DNA from: Bradyrhizobium sp. 138
Lineage (GTDB): Bacteria; Pseudomonadota; Alphaproteobacteria; Rhizobiales; Xanthobacteraceae
DNA: 64,000 nucleotides
Assembly (NCBI RefSeq): GCF_023074075.1
Contig: NZ_JADPKT010000087.1
Coordinates: forward strand, 102,893 to 166,892
Direction of reading: 5' to 3'
Made by a program: the position numbers and the translations under genes. Below are positions 63,856 to 64,000 of this stretch, in pieces (the stretch's first letter is position 1; each line of letters begins with the position of its first letter). A model generated the notes under the pieces. It did not search any database. It was not told the DNA's origin and saw only the letters and a list, made by a program, of their open reading frames with translations.

Positions 63856-64000
63856 GGGCTTGACAGGCGGGGTGGAGGATTTGGCGGGGTGTTTTGCCCG
63901 ACGAGGCTGAGCAAGAACTCGGCATTTTGGGGAGTTGATGTACGATTCTGTTCATGACGAATCGCACATTCAAGACGGGCGAGAGCCGAGAGCAACTCAG

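Noticed and set aside
63240..63995. 251-codon minus-strand frame near the right edge
   Set aside because: It lies wholly in the long repeat, lacks a ribosome site and has the low-information composition of a repeat-derived frame.

Overview
The window is a 64 kb stretch of a high-GC alphaproteobacterial chromosome. Gene content, gene order and repeat types point to Bradyrhizobium or a close relative in the Nitrobacteraceae. The main reasons are the cycHJKL-type cytochrome c maturation block followed by degP, a two-component pair and glnE; the LysR-fdsGBA-fdhD-fdsD formate dehydrogenase locus; a Ku protein; FixK/FNR-type palindromes; and dense palindromic intergenic repeats. No rRNA, tRNA, CRISPR array, integrase or transposase was found. 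The assignment is inference, because no database search was run.

Layout. 1-6.2 kb: end of a TctC-type binding protein, then a Cu(I)/Ag(I) efflux operon (Met/Cys-rich secreted protein, FixH-like protein, cusB, cusA) preceded by a perfect FNR/FixK box. 6.3-9.6 kb: divergent arsenic locus, with arsR-aquaglyceroporin-arsC on the minus strand and a second arsR plus a flavoprotein with a Cys-rich tail on the plus strand. 9.6-16.7 kb: small accessory genes (GFA protein, PepSY, DUF1259, isochorismatase-like hydrolase, two-domain chimera, SnoaL, DUF1254/DUF1214) and two gene fragments (LysR and TRAP permease). 16.7-24.1 kb: class A penicillin-binding protein, YcgN cysteine cluster protein, a 14-TM MFS exporter and a triple-GAF histidine kinase. 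24.5-30.3 kb: ThDP enzyme and a molybdenum hydroxylase set with a di-haem cytochrome. 30.3-32.3 kb: repeat-rich gap, a lone Flp pilin and a DUF982 protein. 32.4-38 kb: Ku, a 51-residue membrane protein, a FeuPQ-like two-component system and conserved hypotheticals. 38.1-49.6 kb: ccmI-ccmE-ccmF-ccmH, a chemoreceptor remnant, degP, a second two-component pair and glnE. 49.6-56.6 kb: NAD-dependent formate dehydrogenase operon on the minus strand with a divergent LysR gene. 56.7-62.9 kb: PAS sensor kinase, CDF metal exporter, quinone oxidoreductase-like protein and a nitronate-monooxygenase-like flavoprotein. 62.9-64 kb: repeats only.

How the genes work together. Several units suit a soil or symbiotic bacterium that moves between oxic and microoxic conditions. 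Copper efflux of the Cus type and cytochrome c maturation both sit behind FixK/FNR-like palindromes. Formate oxidation supplies NADH, and Ccm matures c-type cytochromes for respiration. The arsenic locus couples arsenate reduction to arsenite exit through an aquaporin rather than an ArsB/Acr3 pump. GlnE links the segment to nitrogen control of glutamine synthetase.

I found no clear case of a wholly undescribed multi-gene system. The best candidates for a second look are the FixK-box copper operon, the arsenic flavoprotein whose tail repeats the vicinal-cysteine style of its neighbouring ArsRs, the ParD-like/secreted chimera, and a roughly 600-bp repeat present twice in inverted orientation 32 kb apart.
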